A stretch of 64,000 bases of DNA from CAVVZJ01 sp963752755 (GTDB taxonomy: Bacteria > Planctomycetota > Planctomycetia > Isosphaerales > Isosphaeraceae), in assembly GCA_963752755.1 (NCBI GenBank), contig CAVVZJ010000011.1, forward strand, positions 682,001 through 746,000, written 5' to 3'. The notes under the pieces were generated by a model. It was not told the origin of the DNA, made no database searches, and was given only the letters and a program-made list of their open reading frames with translations. A program made the translations under genes and the position numbers. This document shows, one piece after another, positions 49,992-63,980 of this stretch; position 1 is the stretch's first letter, and each line of letters starts with the position of its first letter.

Positions 49992-52667
49992 TCATAGAGT
50001 CTTGAGGTACTCGATCAGGTCCCGCTTCTCCTGGGTCGAGAGGTCCGAGCCGTAGGTGTGGCCCTTGTTCTCGACCAGGTCCGGGCACTCGCTCAGCTTG
50101 AGCAGCTCCTCGGCGAGCTTACGAGGCTGGTCCCTGTATTTCAGGAACGAGGCGAGAGCGTACGGCAGCTTGTCGGCTCGCAGGTTCATGAAGAGGTTAA
50201 TCGGTGTCCCCTTGGGGATCTTTAATTCGGCCTCGAGCAGGGTGCTCAGCTCGGCCGCCTTCTTCTCGAATGCCGCCTCGAACTTCGGCTTGAGCTCGGC
50301 GACCAGCTCCTGAAGCCTCGGCTTGCCCTGGAGTTTCTGGGCAATGGCAGCCTCGACCTGCTCCTTGACCTTCTCGACCACCTCCATCTTGATCCGCTTG
50401 AGGTTCTCGGCGCTGTAAAGCTGCTCCAACTCGGGACGGAGCCGCTGAGTCAGATCTTCGGCGAAGATCAGCAGTGAGGGTTTGAGCTCGTCGGGAACAT
50501 CCGCCGCTTGGACGACCTCGACGATGATCGCGCTGAGGAGTTCCGAGGCCCGCTGCCGCGCCAGGTCGTGCAGCATGCCCGCAACCTTCGCCTTGACCCC
50601 GGGAAGGTCCGCCAGCAGGCTGCTGTCGGCCGACGTTACCTTCACGAACACGGGCCGCTTGTCCGGGTTGAGGAGCTGATCCATGGCATCCTCGAACAGC
50701 TCAAGCCGGCCCTCCACGGTGATCGCCTGCTCATCGATCATGCCATTTTGATCCAGAGGCTGCTTGCCCACCGCGTTGTTGTGCAGGTACGGGGCGGAGG
50801 TCCACAGGCTGTTCAACGACGCCGTACGATAGTACCCGCGGCCGCCACCCGGAGCGACGAACTCGGTCACGAGCGGGGAGTCGCCGTAGATCTTCGGCTG
50901 AAGCCTGTTCAATGGGTTCTCGAACCTCACATAGCGAATCGCCGGCAGGGCCTTGTAATCCTCCGAGGAGAAGTCTGCCCAGATGTCGCCGTCGATGGCG
51001 TTCGTCGCCAGAGCCCGCGCAGCATTGATCCCGAAGCCAGGCGAGTTGAAAGGGTAGCGCACATCGTCGGAGAGCGTGTTACCGGCCAGGAAACTCTCTG
51101 AGCCGACCAGGTTGCGGAAGAACTTCTTGCGATCCTCTTCCGACGTGAGCGGATAGAACGGCTGTTTGTTCGAGTGGCACCGAGCACACGTCTCGGCGAA
51201 GACCATCGCCCCTCGCTGGAGTTGCTTTTTGTCCTTGCTGATGTATTTTGGGTTGCCATCCTCATCCTCGATGGACGCCAGGTCGTACGGCGTATAGGAG
51301 GCGAGATAGCTTGCCAGGAACGGAAGTCGACGTTCGGTTTCGGCCCACGCCTCACCCAGTTCCGGATACTTCTCCCGGAGGGCACGCCAGCGCTCAGCGG
51401 GAATCTCTCCCTTGACCTCGCGGATCGAAAAGGGCTTCTGCGTGGTGCCGGTCGCCGGGTTGTAGAGACGGTCGATCCAGTAGTCCCCCTCTGATCCGAT
51501 GTTGATCGGGACCCGAAGCAACGCCCCGGCCAGACCGATCGAGTCGGCACCATCCTTGAGGATATGCTTCGCAATCACCTTCACGCCCTCGGGCGTCGTC
51601 TCGGCGAAATCGGCGCGTGCGCCGATGTAGAAGATCTGGTTGATCGTGTTCGGGTTGTTAATGAAGTCGTACGAGAATCGCGAGGTTTCCGAAGTTCCGG
51701 GCTGTTGCGTGTGGCCGTACTGGTAGAGGAAGCTGTCCTCCTGCAGTCCCTCCGTCTCGTATGGGTCCTTGGCGAAGTCCTTTTTGGGGTTCGCATCGCC
51801 ACCGATGACCCGACCCTTGCCGAAAAACAGGTCACCCTCGCGGAAATACTGGTTGCCGATGTTTGCCGCCAGGTTCTCCCATCGGGGGCTCGACGGGTCT
51901 TTCGGCGGCTTCAGAGGGTCGAAGGCGATGTGGCACAATGCGCATGTGATGCCCACGAGATAGGGCGGTTCGACCTCGCCTGGCTTCTCGAAGTACCGGC
52001 GTACGTTCGCTTCCGGGTCCGTCAGCCACTCCCGCTCTTTCTCCGACGTAAAGGCTGGGTTCTTGAACTTGCGAAGACCGATGACTCCTGTCGGTTCGCC
52101 ATACCACTTCGGATCGTTCGGATACGCGCCCTTGACCGGGTCGCCCTGCCACTCGTCTAGCCAGAATCCGTACTTGTCCTTCTTGCCGCCTACGAAGTTC
52201 GGCTCGTTGATCACTCCCAGTTCTTGGAATCGTTCGGCGCGGTGGCGAGAGTCGAGCACCCGGTAGAAATCGACCGATATGCCGAGTGAGCCGCCAAACT
52301 TCACCAGCAGGCGGTAAAACTTCTGGTTGCCGTAGGTTGACATGATCCAGGTGTCACGCCCGAGCTTTTGATCGTCGGTCCATTTGTACCAGAGGCCATT
52401 CGGACCGTAGTACTTGTAGCTATCGGGCAACTTCGACCTGTCAGAATCACCGTACTGGGATCCACCGTAACCTCCCCCCTCACGCCCTGAGTCGCCCCCT
52501 CCGGAGGGCTTCGAATTCTCCTTCTCAGACCCGGCCGCTCCATTGACCGACGGGGGCGTGTCCTGGGCTGAGGCTTGGCGTTCCGGGTGAGACGAGGCGA
52601 GCCCCACGAGCAAGGCGGCGAAGCCTAATGGGGCCAAAGACGACAGTGACCAGAGCAAGACTTTCAT
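49992..52667 (-). CDS. Secreted diheme c-type cytochrome (peroxidase/RoxA-like fold)
   Basis: 891 residues from ATG 52667 (MKVLLWSLSSLAPLGFAALL), a signal peptide followed by a Gly/Ser-rich linker (about residues 40-75). Two heme motifs are visible: CALCHIAFDP (about residue 241) and CARCHSNKQPFYP (about residue 497). The middle (FSYDFINNPNTINQIFYIG) and LNSLWTSAPYLHNNAVG near the second heme resemble diheme cytochromes of the MauG/RoxA superfamily. The C-terminal third is helical and charged (LKRIKMEVVEKVKEQVEAAI), ending with a cytochrome-like DLSTQEKRDLIEYLKTL. It lies upstream of the GMC gene on the same strand, probably in one operon. Confidence 0.82.
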   Translation of the reverse strand: MKVLLWSLSSLAPLGFAALLVGLASSHPERQASAQDTPPSVNGAAGSEKENSKPSGGGDSGREGGGYGGSQYGDSDRSKLPDSYKYYGPNGLWYKWTDDQKLGRDTWIMSTYGNQKFYRLLVKFGGSLGISVDFYRVLDSRHRAERFQELGVINEPNFVGGKKDKYGFWLDEWQGDPVKGAYPNDPKWYGEPTGVIGLRKFKNPAFTSEKEREWLTDPEANVRRYFEKPGEVEPPYLVGITCALCHIAFDPLKPPKDPSSPRWENLAANIGNQYFREGDLFFGKGRVIGGDANPKKDFAKDPYETEGLQEDSFLYQYGHTQQPGTSETSRFSYDFINNPNTINQIFYIGARADFAETTPEGVKVIAKHILKDGADSIGLAGALLRVPINIGSEGDYWIDRLYNPATGTTQKPFSIREVKGEIPAERWRALREKYPELGEAWAETERRLPFLASYLASYTPYDLASIEDEDGNPKYISKDKKQLQRGAMVFAETCARCHSNKQPFYPLTSEEDRKKFFRNLVGSESFLAGNTLSDDVRYPFNSPGFGINAARALATNAIDGDIWADFSSEDYKALPAIRYVRFENPLNRLQPKIYGDSPLVTEFVAPGGGRGYYRTASLNSLWTSAPYLHNNAVGKQPLDQNGMIDEQAITVEGRLELFEDAMDQLLNPDKRPVFVKVTSADSSLLADLPGVKAKVAGMLHDLARQRASELLSAIIVEVVQAADVPDELKPSLLIFAEDLTQRLRPELEQLYSAENLKRIKMEVVEKVKEQVEAAIAQKLQGKPRLQELVAELKPKFEAAFEKKAAELSTLLEAELKIPKGTPINLFMNLRADKLPYALASFLKYRDQPRKLAEELLKLSECPDLVENKGHTYGSDLSTQEKRDLIEYLKTL

Positions 52668-53278
52668 GCGAAATCCCTCGAATAATCGGTGGTCCAAGCG
52701 ATCTCTCGTCCATCAAACAAAGGGACGGCGCAGAGCAAGATACCGACGCCGCAACCGGGCGCCTTGACAGTTACGAAAGGTACCCCCCAACCTTTCGGAG
52801 GCGTTGGCCCCCTTTCAGGAGCTACCCAGCACCTCAATTTCGATCTCATCATATTCGACGCTGGAGTCAAGCGCAAAATTAAGAGAAACGAGATTTTTAA
52901 AAAGTGATAAAAATTGACAACTTTCTCATATTTTTCAGAAATTGCCTGGAAATGCTCCTCGGGTCGGGACTAACTCCAGATGGCGGAGGCGGTAACGCGG
53001 CCTTGAGGGGCCATTGCTATGTCTTCTGGGCCTGGTCATGAGGCTGCCCGTCGGTTCCGTTGCGATCAATGGGTCGTGTCTGGCTCTAAATCGGAGCGCT
53101 CGCCATTCGCGGGGAAGCCCAATCACGGCCGTCGGCCAGCGGATCTTGCCCTGACCGCGCCGGGCCTGCATTTGAGGAGACCCGAGGAGCCCGTCCACGT
53201 CTCCGACCGGAGACTTGACCGATTCCGTCCATGTTCCTTAGTCTGGAATTGAGACGTACACGACTGTCCGGAGATCCG
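52668..53278. other. Divergent intergenic region with AT-rich leader
   Basis: 610 bp between the cytochrome gene (minus) and the small secreted protein (plus). It contains the stem-loop at 52774-52797 and a strikingly AT-rich stretch at about 52870-52945, which probably holds the cytochrome-operon promoter. No gene is supported. Confidence 0.55.
52774..52797. promoter_or_regulatory. Stem-loop in the cytochrome gene leader
   Basis: CGAAAGGT and ACCTTTCG form a perfect 8-bp stem with an 8-base C-rich loop, about 107 bp upstream of the cytochrome start. It is a candidate operator or leader structure. Confidence 0.45.
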
Positions 53279-53635
53279 ATGCCCCGTCCCGTCACCCTCC
53301 TTTGCCTGATCGCCGCGCTGACCGGCCCGCTGCTTCAGGAGGCCGAGGCCGCGGGCGACTTCGCGCGCTGGATGAGCGGCGCCCTCGACGACCGAGCGGG
53401 CCTCGAACCGATCGACGGCGGCGTCGGCGATGAGCCCTACGTCGCCTCGAACCCGCGGATCGGCCTGGACGCGGACGCCGCGACTGCACCGGCCCCCAAC
53501 CCTCCGGTCCCCATCCTTGAACCCCTCGTCCCCCGGACCCTCGAAGTTGCGGGTCCCGAGCCTCGAGACACCGGGTTCGTCGTGCGCGTCGGTGGCCCTC
53601 GACGGCACGCCTGGCTCCAGCTCTTCCAGTTCTAA
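53279..53635 (+). CDS. Small secreted protein before the RND adaptor, unknown function
   Basis: 118 residues. ATG 53279 opens a signal peptide (MPRPVTLLCLIAALTGPLLQ, cleavage after EAEA). The mature part is Pro/Asp-rich, with no cysteine and no recognised domain, and ends HAWLQLFQF. It is 148 bp upstream of the RND adaptor on the same strand and could belong to that operon. I do not recognise it. Confidence 0.5.
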   Translation: MPRPVTLLCLIAALTGPLLQEAEAAGDFARWMSGALDDRAGLEPIDGGVGDEPYVASNPRIGLDADAATAPAPNPPVPILEPLVPRTLEVAGPEPRDTGFVVRVGGPRRHAWLQLFQF

Positions 53636-53783
53636 TCTCGCCCGCGGATCGCGGCGGAACGCCCCGCTGCCTCGTCCTGCCGGGCGTTCGGTCCCTCCTG
53701 CGCCGCGCGGTCGCCCACTCCAGGGACCGCCGGTCTCCCCGCATGGCTGATCCCTGGGCGTTGACAGAACCGGGAGCATTTTT

Positions 53784-55086
53784 ATGAAAAATATTTTACA
53801 TTTTGTGGTGTTCGTGCTGCTGGCAATCGGGCTCGGCGGCCTGGGGGTCGCGCTGGCCCGACCCGCCTGGCTGCCGCCCTGGGCACGGCTCGACCCCGGC
53901 CCGCTCCTCGAACGGCTCCGCTCCGTGACCGCCGGGCTGGCGGAATCCGAAGATGGGGAGGACGACGATGGTCGAGCGCGTGACGAATCCGACGGTGACG
54001 AGGACCCCTGGCGATTGATCCGCCTCGTATCGCCGGAGGTGGCCCGTCGCTTCGGGGTCGAGACCGTCCCGGTCTTCCCCCAGCGGATCGCCCACCACCT
54101 GACAGCCAACGCCGAAACCGCCTACGACGCCGAGCGCTCTGCCGAGGTTATCCCGCGCGTGGCCGGGCGTGCTCCGCGAGGTCCGGGCCCGTCTCGGACA
54201 GGTCGTGAAGAAAGGGGAGAGTCCTGGCGGTCGTGGACTCGGCCGAGGTCGGCGCGGCCAAGGCCCAGTACCTCACAGCCCGTTCAGCCCTGGAGCTGGC
54301 CCGGGCCACCTACGAGCGGACGGTCGCGCTGACCCGGGCCAGGGCCGCCCCCGGCAAGGCCGAGCTCGAGGCCCAGGCCGCCCGCGACCAGGCCCGCGCC
54401 CGCCTCCTGACCGCCGAGCAAGCGCTCCGCAACTTCGGCTTCGACGACGCCGACCTCGCCGGGATCGCCGAGCGGGAGGACACCGGCAACCGGCTGGAGT
54501 CTGGTCGCCCCGATCGACGGCACGATCATCACCTGGGACGCCACCCTCGGCGAGGCCGTCGAGCCGACGACGATTCTCTTCGCCCTGGCCGACACGACCC
54601 ACATGTGGCTCTGGATCGACGTCTACGAGTCCGACATCACCCGGGTCGCCGTCGGCCAGACCGCCGAGTTCGTCATCTCGGGCACCGCGGAACCCGTCTT
54701 CGAGGGGCCGATCACCTGGATGGGCACCGAGGTCAACCCGCTGACCCGGACCACCCGGGTCCGCGCCGAGCTGGCCAATCCCGACGGCCGGCTCCGCGCC
54801 AACCAGTTCGGCACGGCACGGATCCAGGTCGAGCCGGAGCACGACACGCTGGTGATCCCTCGGGCGGTCCTTGCAGGAGGACGGCCCGACCCGGTTCGTC
54901 TTCGTGCCGCTGGACGACGGCCGCTCCTTCCGACCGCAGAAGGTCGAGGTCCGGCCCACCGACCGGGATGACATCGTCGAGGTGCTCCAGGGCCTGAATC
55001 CGGCCGATCGGGTCGTCACCACGCGCTCGTACATGCTCAAGGGCGAGATGTTCCGCGACCGCCTCGGCGCGGCCGACAACGATTGA
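53784..55086 (+). pseudogene. RND efflux adaptor (CzcB/HlyD-type), several frame breaks
   Basis: Start ATG 53784 (MKNILHFVVFVLLAIGLGGL), one N-terminal membrane anchor. Then RLVSPEVARRFGVETVPVFP. From about 54160 the protein switches frame repeatedly: LREVRARLGQVVKKGE (lipoyl domain), VDSAEVGAAKAQYLTARSAL (coiled-coil hairpin), LVAPIDGTIITWDATLGEAV (second lipoyl half), TTHMWLWIDVYESDITRVA (beta-barrel), and RFVFVPLDDGRSFRPQKVEV to the stop at 55086. The complete domain order is there but four or five one-base breaks must be repaired. It precedes the pump gene by 29 bp. Confidence 0.8.
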
Positions 55087-55115
55087 CGCGACCGCCGGGC
55101 GCCAGGGGAAACGCG

Positions 55116-58100
55116 ATGCTCAACGCCCTGATCGAATTCAGCCTCAGGAACCGGTTCGTCGTGCTGCTGCTGGCGGCCATCCTGGTCGTCCTCGGTGTGC
55201 ACGCCGCGCAGATCCTGCCGCTGGACGCCTTCCCCGACACGACGCCGGTGCAGGTGCAGATCAACACCGTCGCCCCGTCCCTGCCGCCCGAGCAGGTCGA
55301 GCAGCTCATCACCTTCCCGATCGAGTATTCGCTGGGCGGACTTGGCGGGCCTGGAGGAGGTCCGCTCGGTCTCGAAGTTCGGGCTCTCGCAGGTCGTCGC
55401 GATCTTCACCGACGACACCGACGTCTATTTCGCCCGCCAGCAGATCAACGAGCGGCTCGCCGAGGTCCAGCTGGCCCGCAGGGAATCGCCCGGCCCACGA
55501 TGGGGCCGGTGGCGACCGGCCTCGGGCGAGGTCTATCACTACCTGATCACCAGCCAGGTTTACGACCTGACCGAGCTGCGGACCTTGCAGGACTGGGTGA
55601 TCCGCCCCCGACTGCGGCGGGTGCCGGGGGTGGCCGAGATCAACTCCTGGGGCGGCTTCGAGAAGCAGTACGAGGTCCGCGCCGACCCCGCGAAGCTGGC
55701 CAAGTACGGCCTGACCTTCGACGACCTGGCCGGCGCCCTGCGGGAGAACAACGAGGACTTCGGCGGCGGCTACGTCGCCGGCGCCGGCGAGGCGGTCCTG
55801 GTCCAGGGGATCAGCCGGCCGCACACCGTCGATCAGATCGGCGAGATCACGATCGAGGCCCATGAAGGCGTGCCGATCAAGGTGCGCGACGTGGCCGAGG
55901 TTGCCGTCGGCCACGTCATCCGTCGGGGCGGCGTCACCGCCAACGGCCGGGGCGAGGCGGTGCTCGGCCTCGGCTTCATGCGGATGGGCGAGAACTCCCG
56001 CGAGGTCACCCGCGCCCTCGACGCCGCCCTCCGCGACATCCGCAAGGCCCTGCCCGACGGCGTCCGGATCGACGTCACTTACGAACGGACCGAGCTCGTG
56101 GACCAGGTGCTCCAGACCGTCGAGCGGAACCTCGTCGAAGGGGCGATCCTCGTCATCGCCGTGCTCTTCGCGTTCCTGGGCAACCTCCGCGCCGGCCTGA
56201 TCGTGGCCGCGGCCATCCCGCTGTCGATGCTCTTCGCCGTCACGATGATGCAGAAGGTCGGCATCGCCGGCAGCCTGATGAGCCTTGGCGCCATCGACTT
56301 CGGCCTGATCGTCGATAGCTCGGTCGTCATGGTCGAGAACTGCGTCCGTCGCCTCGCCCACGACCGTTCCGGCCGCGGCAAGCTGGCGATCATCCGCGAC
56401 GCGGCGCTGGAGGTCCGCAAGCCGACGATGTTCGGCGAACTGATCATCATGATCGTCTATCTGCCGATCCTCACTCTCCAGGGGGTCGAGGGAAAGCTGT
56501 TCCGGCCGATGGCCCTGACGGTCATCTTCGCTCTGGCCGCGTCGATGATCCTGTCCTTGACCTTGATGCCGGTCCTGGCCTCGCTCGGCCTGCCCCGGAC
56601 GCTACGTGAGAAGGAGACCCTCGTCGACCGGCTGGCCCACCGGCTCTTTGGGCCGTTCCTGCACCTGGGGCTGCGGTTTCCGCGCTCGACTCTGGTCCTC
56701 ATCGCCGCGATCACGGTGGCCACGACGATCCTCGGCCTGGGGCTCGGCTCGGAGTTCGTCCCCAAGCTGGGCGAGGGAACGATCGTCATCAACACCGTGC
56801 GGCTGGCCGGCGTGAGCCTGGAGGAGTCGCTGTCGGCCGGCACGCGGGTCGAGCGGATGCTCCTGGAGGAGTTCCCCGACGAGATCGACGCCATCTGGAG
56901 CCGGACCGGCACGGCCGAGGTCGCCACCGACCCGATGGGCCTGGAGATGACCGACGTCTTCATCAGCCTCAAGCCGCGCTCCCGCTGGAAGCGCGCGCAG
57001 ACGCAGGAGGAACTGATGGAGGCGATGTCGGAAGTCACCGAGACCTTGCCCGGCATGCGGGCCGTTTACGGCCAGCCGATCGAGGAGCGGATCAACGAGA
57101 TGGTCGCCGGCATCAAGGCCGACCTGGGCATCAAGCTCTTCGGCCCCGACCTGGATCTGCTCCGCCGCAAGGCCGGCGAGCTCGTCGCGGTCGTCTCCCG
57201 AATCCCGGGCGCTGCCGACGTGGGGGCCGAGCAGTTGACCGGGCAGCCGGTCCTCCGGGTGGAGATCGACCGCCAGGCCCTCTCCCGCTACGGCGTGTCC
57301 TCGCGCCAGGTCCTCGAATCGATCGAGGCGGCCGGCGGCCTGGTCGTCGGCGAGGTGCTGGAACCGGGTCGGCGGTTCCCGCTGGCCGTCCGCCTGCCGC
57401 AGTCGTACCGCGACGACCCGAGGGCGATCGGCCGCATCCTGATTCCAACGGCGACCGGCGCCCGTCTGCCGCTGACATTGCTGGCCCACCTGATCCGCGA
57501 GGAGGGCCCGGCGACGATCAACCGCGAGTGGGGCGAGCGCCGGATCGTGGTCCAGGCCAACGTCCGGGGCCGCGACCTCGGCTCGTTCGTCGCGGAGGCC
57601 CAGCGTCGGGTCGGTCGCGAGCGTCACCCTGCCGACCGGCTACCACATCGAGTGGGGCGGGCAGTTCGAGAACCTGATCCGAGCCGAACGGCGGCTGATG
57701 CTCGTCGTGCCGCTGGCCCTGGCCCTGATCCTGAGCTTGCTCTACCTGACTTTCCACTCGTTCCGGGATGCCTTGATGATCTTCAGCGGCGTCCTCTTCG
57801 CGCGGGCCGGCGGCGTGGTCGGCCTGTACGTGATGGGTTTGCCGTTCACGATCTCGGCGGGTGTCGGCTTCGTGGCCCTGGCCGGCGCTTCGATGCTGGA
57901 GGGCCTCGTCCTGGTCAGCGCGATCCGCGACCGGATGGCCCACGGCCTGCCGAAGCGCGAGGCGATCGAGTCGGCCCGGCTGGCCCGATTGCGACCCGTC
58001 CTGATGACCGGCACGGTGGCGGCCCTGGGGTTCGTGCCGATGATGCTCTCGACCGGCATCGGCGCCGAGGTCCAGCGACCCCTGGCGACCGTCGTCGTCT

Positions 58101-58291
58101 TCGGCATGGCCTGCGACACTTTCCTGACCATGCTCGGCCTGCCGGTCCTCTACCTGCTCTTCGGCAAAGGGCCCCCGGTCGGGGACGGCCTGGAGAACCA
58201 CGGGCAAGCCGACGACGTCCCAGCGTCCTCCGGTCTCCGTCCGGCCGACCTGATCGGGGTGGGCCGGTCCGAGCGGGGAGGACCGTCGTGA
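55116..58291 (+). pseudogene. Heavy-metal-type RND efflux pump (CzcA-like), frame breaks near 55345, 55482-55525 and 57625
   Basis: ATG 55116 (MLNALIEFSLRNRFVVLLLA) starts a pump of about 1,060 residues. Membrane helix 4 carries GAIDFGLIVDSSVVMVEN, the D-x6-D pattern of heavy-metal RND pumps. Other landmarks are LDAFPDTTPVQVQI, LTFDDLAGALRENNEDFGGG, LGSEFVPKLGEGTIVINTVR and the C-terminal helices RRLMLVVPLALALILSLLYL to LGLPVLYLLFGKG. An extra base near 55345, a compensated pair at 55482-55525 and a break near 57625 interrupt it. Antiport across the inner membrane, with the adaptor and an outer-membrane channel, is the family role; the exported metal is unknown. Confidence 0.85.
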
Positions 58292-58647
58292 CCCGCCCCC
58301 CGCGCCCGTTGCCGACTCCGGGCGAGCGACCGAGAATCCCGGGGTCTTCCCGGCGGTTCCGGAGGAAAGGAGGGAGGTTTACGAGATCCGCGGCAAGGTC
58401 TGCCAGGGGAAGTTCCGCGAGGCCGAGGGCACGCCCACCGGCGAGCTCGTCGCCGTCGAGTGACGGTCTCCTTCGCGATCGCCGGGCGACGCTCCCTTCA
58501 AGGCGGCACGACCACAGACGAACCGACCCTCCGGCGATCCCGGATTTGGAGGATCTCCGTTACATCTCATGTCCCCCGGCAAAGCCCCGCGCGAGCTTTC
58601 TGGGCCTCGCGCTTTGAGGCCGAGCCAATCCGCGCCGGTATCGCTCT
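58292..58647. other. Gap after the first RND gene
   Basis: It contains a purine-rich ribosome-site-like stretch near 58360 and a short open frame (VYEIRGKVCQGKFREAEG) ending at 58463, which might be a small-protein remnant. Nothing firmer is seen. Confidence 0.35.
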
Positions 58648-58925
58648 TGTGTGCTATAATAGACTCCAGCTCCTTGGCAATCCAGTTGCTTCCTCATCCC
58701 GATCCCCCAGGATGTCGCCGCGCAACCGCGGCGCGCTCCCAGCGCCGAACGAACTTCAAAATGGATAAAATGACATTCTAAACCTATTCGGCCGTGGAAA
58801 TTACAGCACGCCGCTTTCTGCGTTGGGGCGCGTCCCCCCAGCGTCCTCACACCGTTCCGCCGGCGTCCTTGGTGCGTCGCCCGTGCGTCCTCCGGGCGTT
58901 TCCCGAACACCCGGGCACCCGTAAC
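58648..58925. repeat. Dispersed repeat, copy B (extended -10 and conserved blocks)
   Basis: TGTGTGCTATAAT (58648-58660) is an undisturbed extended -10 (TG-N-TATAAT). GCCGAACGAACTTCA follows at 58744-58758, then AATGG..AAAAT, then GCGTCCCC-N7-CCTCAC-N13-CGTCC from 58830. The order and spacing equal those of copy A (12874-13140). A GC hairpin (CGCCGCG...CGCGGCG) lies near 58712. The region sits between two convergent efflux operons and has no supported gene. Confidence 0.55.
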
Positions 58926-59061
58926 CTGTTAAAAAAGACGTGGAAGCCCACGGCCTGGAAGCCGCAACGGCGCCGATGGCGTTGCCTGTGCGACTCGAGC
59001 CGGCCGTCGGCCGGAGGGTCTTGCCCGGATCGGGAGGTCGATGATGTCCTTCGCCGGCCAG

Positions 59062-62242
<3,181 letters not shown>

Positions 62243-62260
62243 GACGGTTCTCCGGCTCGC

Positions 62261-63980
62261 TCAGTGGGTGTGGCCGTGGGCCGGGATCACGCCGGACACC
62301 TCCGAGAGCCGGATGGCGTAGGCCCCGCGGACCACCACCCGCTCGCCCGGCTCCAGGCCCTTCTTGACCTCGACGAGCCTGCGATCCTTCAGGCCCAGTT
62401 CGAGGTCCCGCTTCTGGAAGGTCTCGCCGTCGAGCAGGACGTAGGCGATCGGGCGCCCGGCTTCTTCCACGATCGCCGACTCGGGGACCGCCACGGCGTA
62501 CTCGGAGCGGGCCGTCTCGATGGCCACCTCCGCCAGCAGGCCAACCCGCAGGCGTCGCTCCGGATTGGCGACCTCGTAGCGGACCGGCACGGTGCGGGAG
62601 TCCGAGTCCACGACCGAGCCCACGTCGATGAGCCGGCCACCGTCGGCGCCAAGGATGGGGAACCGCTGGCCGGGGTGGGCGGCCAGGGTGAACTCGGCGG
62701 CCGGCGCCGTGACGACCCGCTCCAGGTCGAACTCGGAGACCCGGGCCTCGATCCAGAGCCGGTCGAGGTTGATGACGGTGAACAACGGCCGGCTCACCGC
62801 GACGTATTCCCCCTCGACGGCCCTGGCGACGGTGACCGTGCCGGCGTGTGGAGCCTTCAGCGGGATCTGGATCGCCTGCCAGGGCGACGAGCCAGGGACC
62901 TTCGACTCGGCCTTCGCCGCCTCGCAGTCCGCGGCGCCACCCAGCATATCCGCCAGCGTCGCGAGAGTCCGCTCGTAGGGCTTCTTGAGCCGCAACTTCC
63001 CTTCATACGCTGCCTCGGCGACCTTGAATTGGTGCTCGGCCTGCTCAAATTCCCGTCGGGCGACCGCATTGCTCGCCCCCAGCGTTTTGGCCCGCTCGAA
63101 GACCTTGCGCGTATGTTCGAGGTCGATCTCGGACTTGCGGACCTCGGTCTCGACGTCGAGCAGGCGAGTCTTCAGCTCGGTCTGAAGGGTCCGGATCTGG
63201 GCCTGGTTGGCGAGGAACTGGACCCCTTGCGGCCCGCTCAGGGGCGGCTCGACCACGGCGACGACCTGCCCCGCCTCGACTGGTTCGCCCACCCTGGGGA
63301 ACCGGCCGCCGGGTGGCTTGAGCAGTCGCCCGGCCACCGGCGGCGTGACCACCGCCTCGGCCCCCGCCGCCGGCCGGACCTCGCCGGGCACGATCAAACG
63401 CTCTTTCAGGTCGTGCTTCGTGACTGGTTTCGTGACCAGCCCAACCTTCCACTGCTGCTCCTTGAGGAACGGCACAGCCCCCGCCAGCTCCTCCTCGAAG
63501 CCGTCGGCGGCCCGGCGGGCGGCGGCCTCGTCGGGATAGACCTCCACCGGGAAGCGCAGGGTCTCCTTGGCCTGATCGCCCCGCAGGCTGAGGGCCAGCT
63601 CGTTGGTCCCCGGCTCGGGGAAGACGACGGTCGGCCCGTAGATGCCCGGGCTGCGAGGGGCGTCCTGCTCGTCGCAGCTGGAGCGATTCGACGGCCCGGT
63701 GGCGACGGCTCGCAACGTCCCCGAGCGGACCGGCGACCCGTCGGCCAGGACGGTCAGGTGGGCGTTGAGCTTGGTCGGCGCCGGCCACCGCGTAGGGGTG
63801 TTCGAGGAACAGCTCCAGCGTTTTGCCGAAGTGAGTCACGGAGGCCGTCGGGGGCTCCGGTTCCGCATCGGGAGACGCGTCGGACTCGATGGCCGCCAGC
63901 GGACCGCAGCCTGACGTGGCAAGGCTCAAGATCAGGAGAAGGCACGGTCGGAGGAGTGCGTTATGGACATAGCGGTGCAT
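62261..63980 (-). pseudogene. RND adaptor lipoprotein, one frame break near 63775, His-rich tail
   Basis: ATG 63980 (MHRYVHNALLRPCLLLILSL) with a lipobox LATSGC gives a lipid-anchored periplasmic adaptor. An N-terminal extra domain (FGKTLELFLEHPYAVAGA; after the break TKLNAHLTVLADGSPVRSG) precedes the HlyD core: LIVPGEVRPAAGAEAVVTPP, coiled coil TELKTRLLDVETEVRKSEID, second lipoyl half APHAGTVTVARAVEGEYVAV, and barrel LWIEARVSEFDLERVV. The tail ends PAHGHTH, a short His cluster that could bind metal. The break is a single base. It heads the operon with the pump at 59062. Confidence 0.83.
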
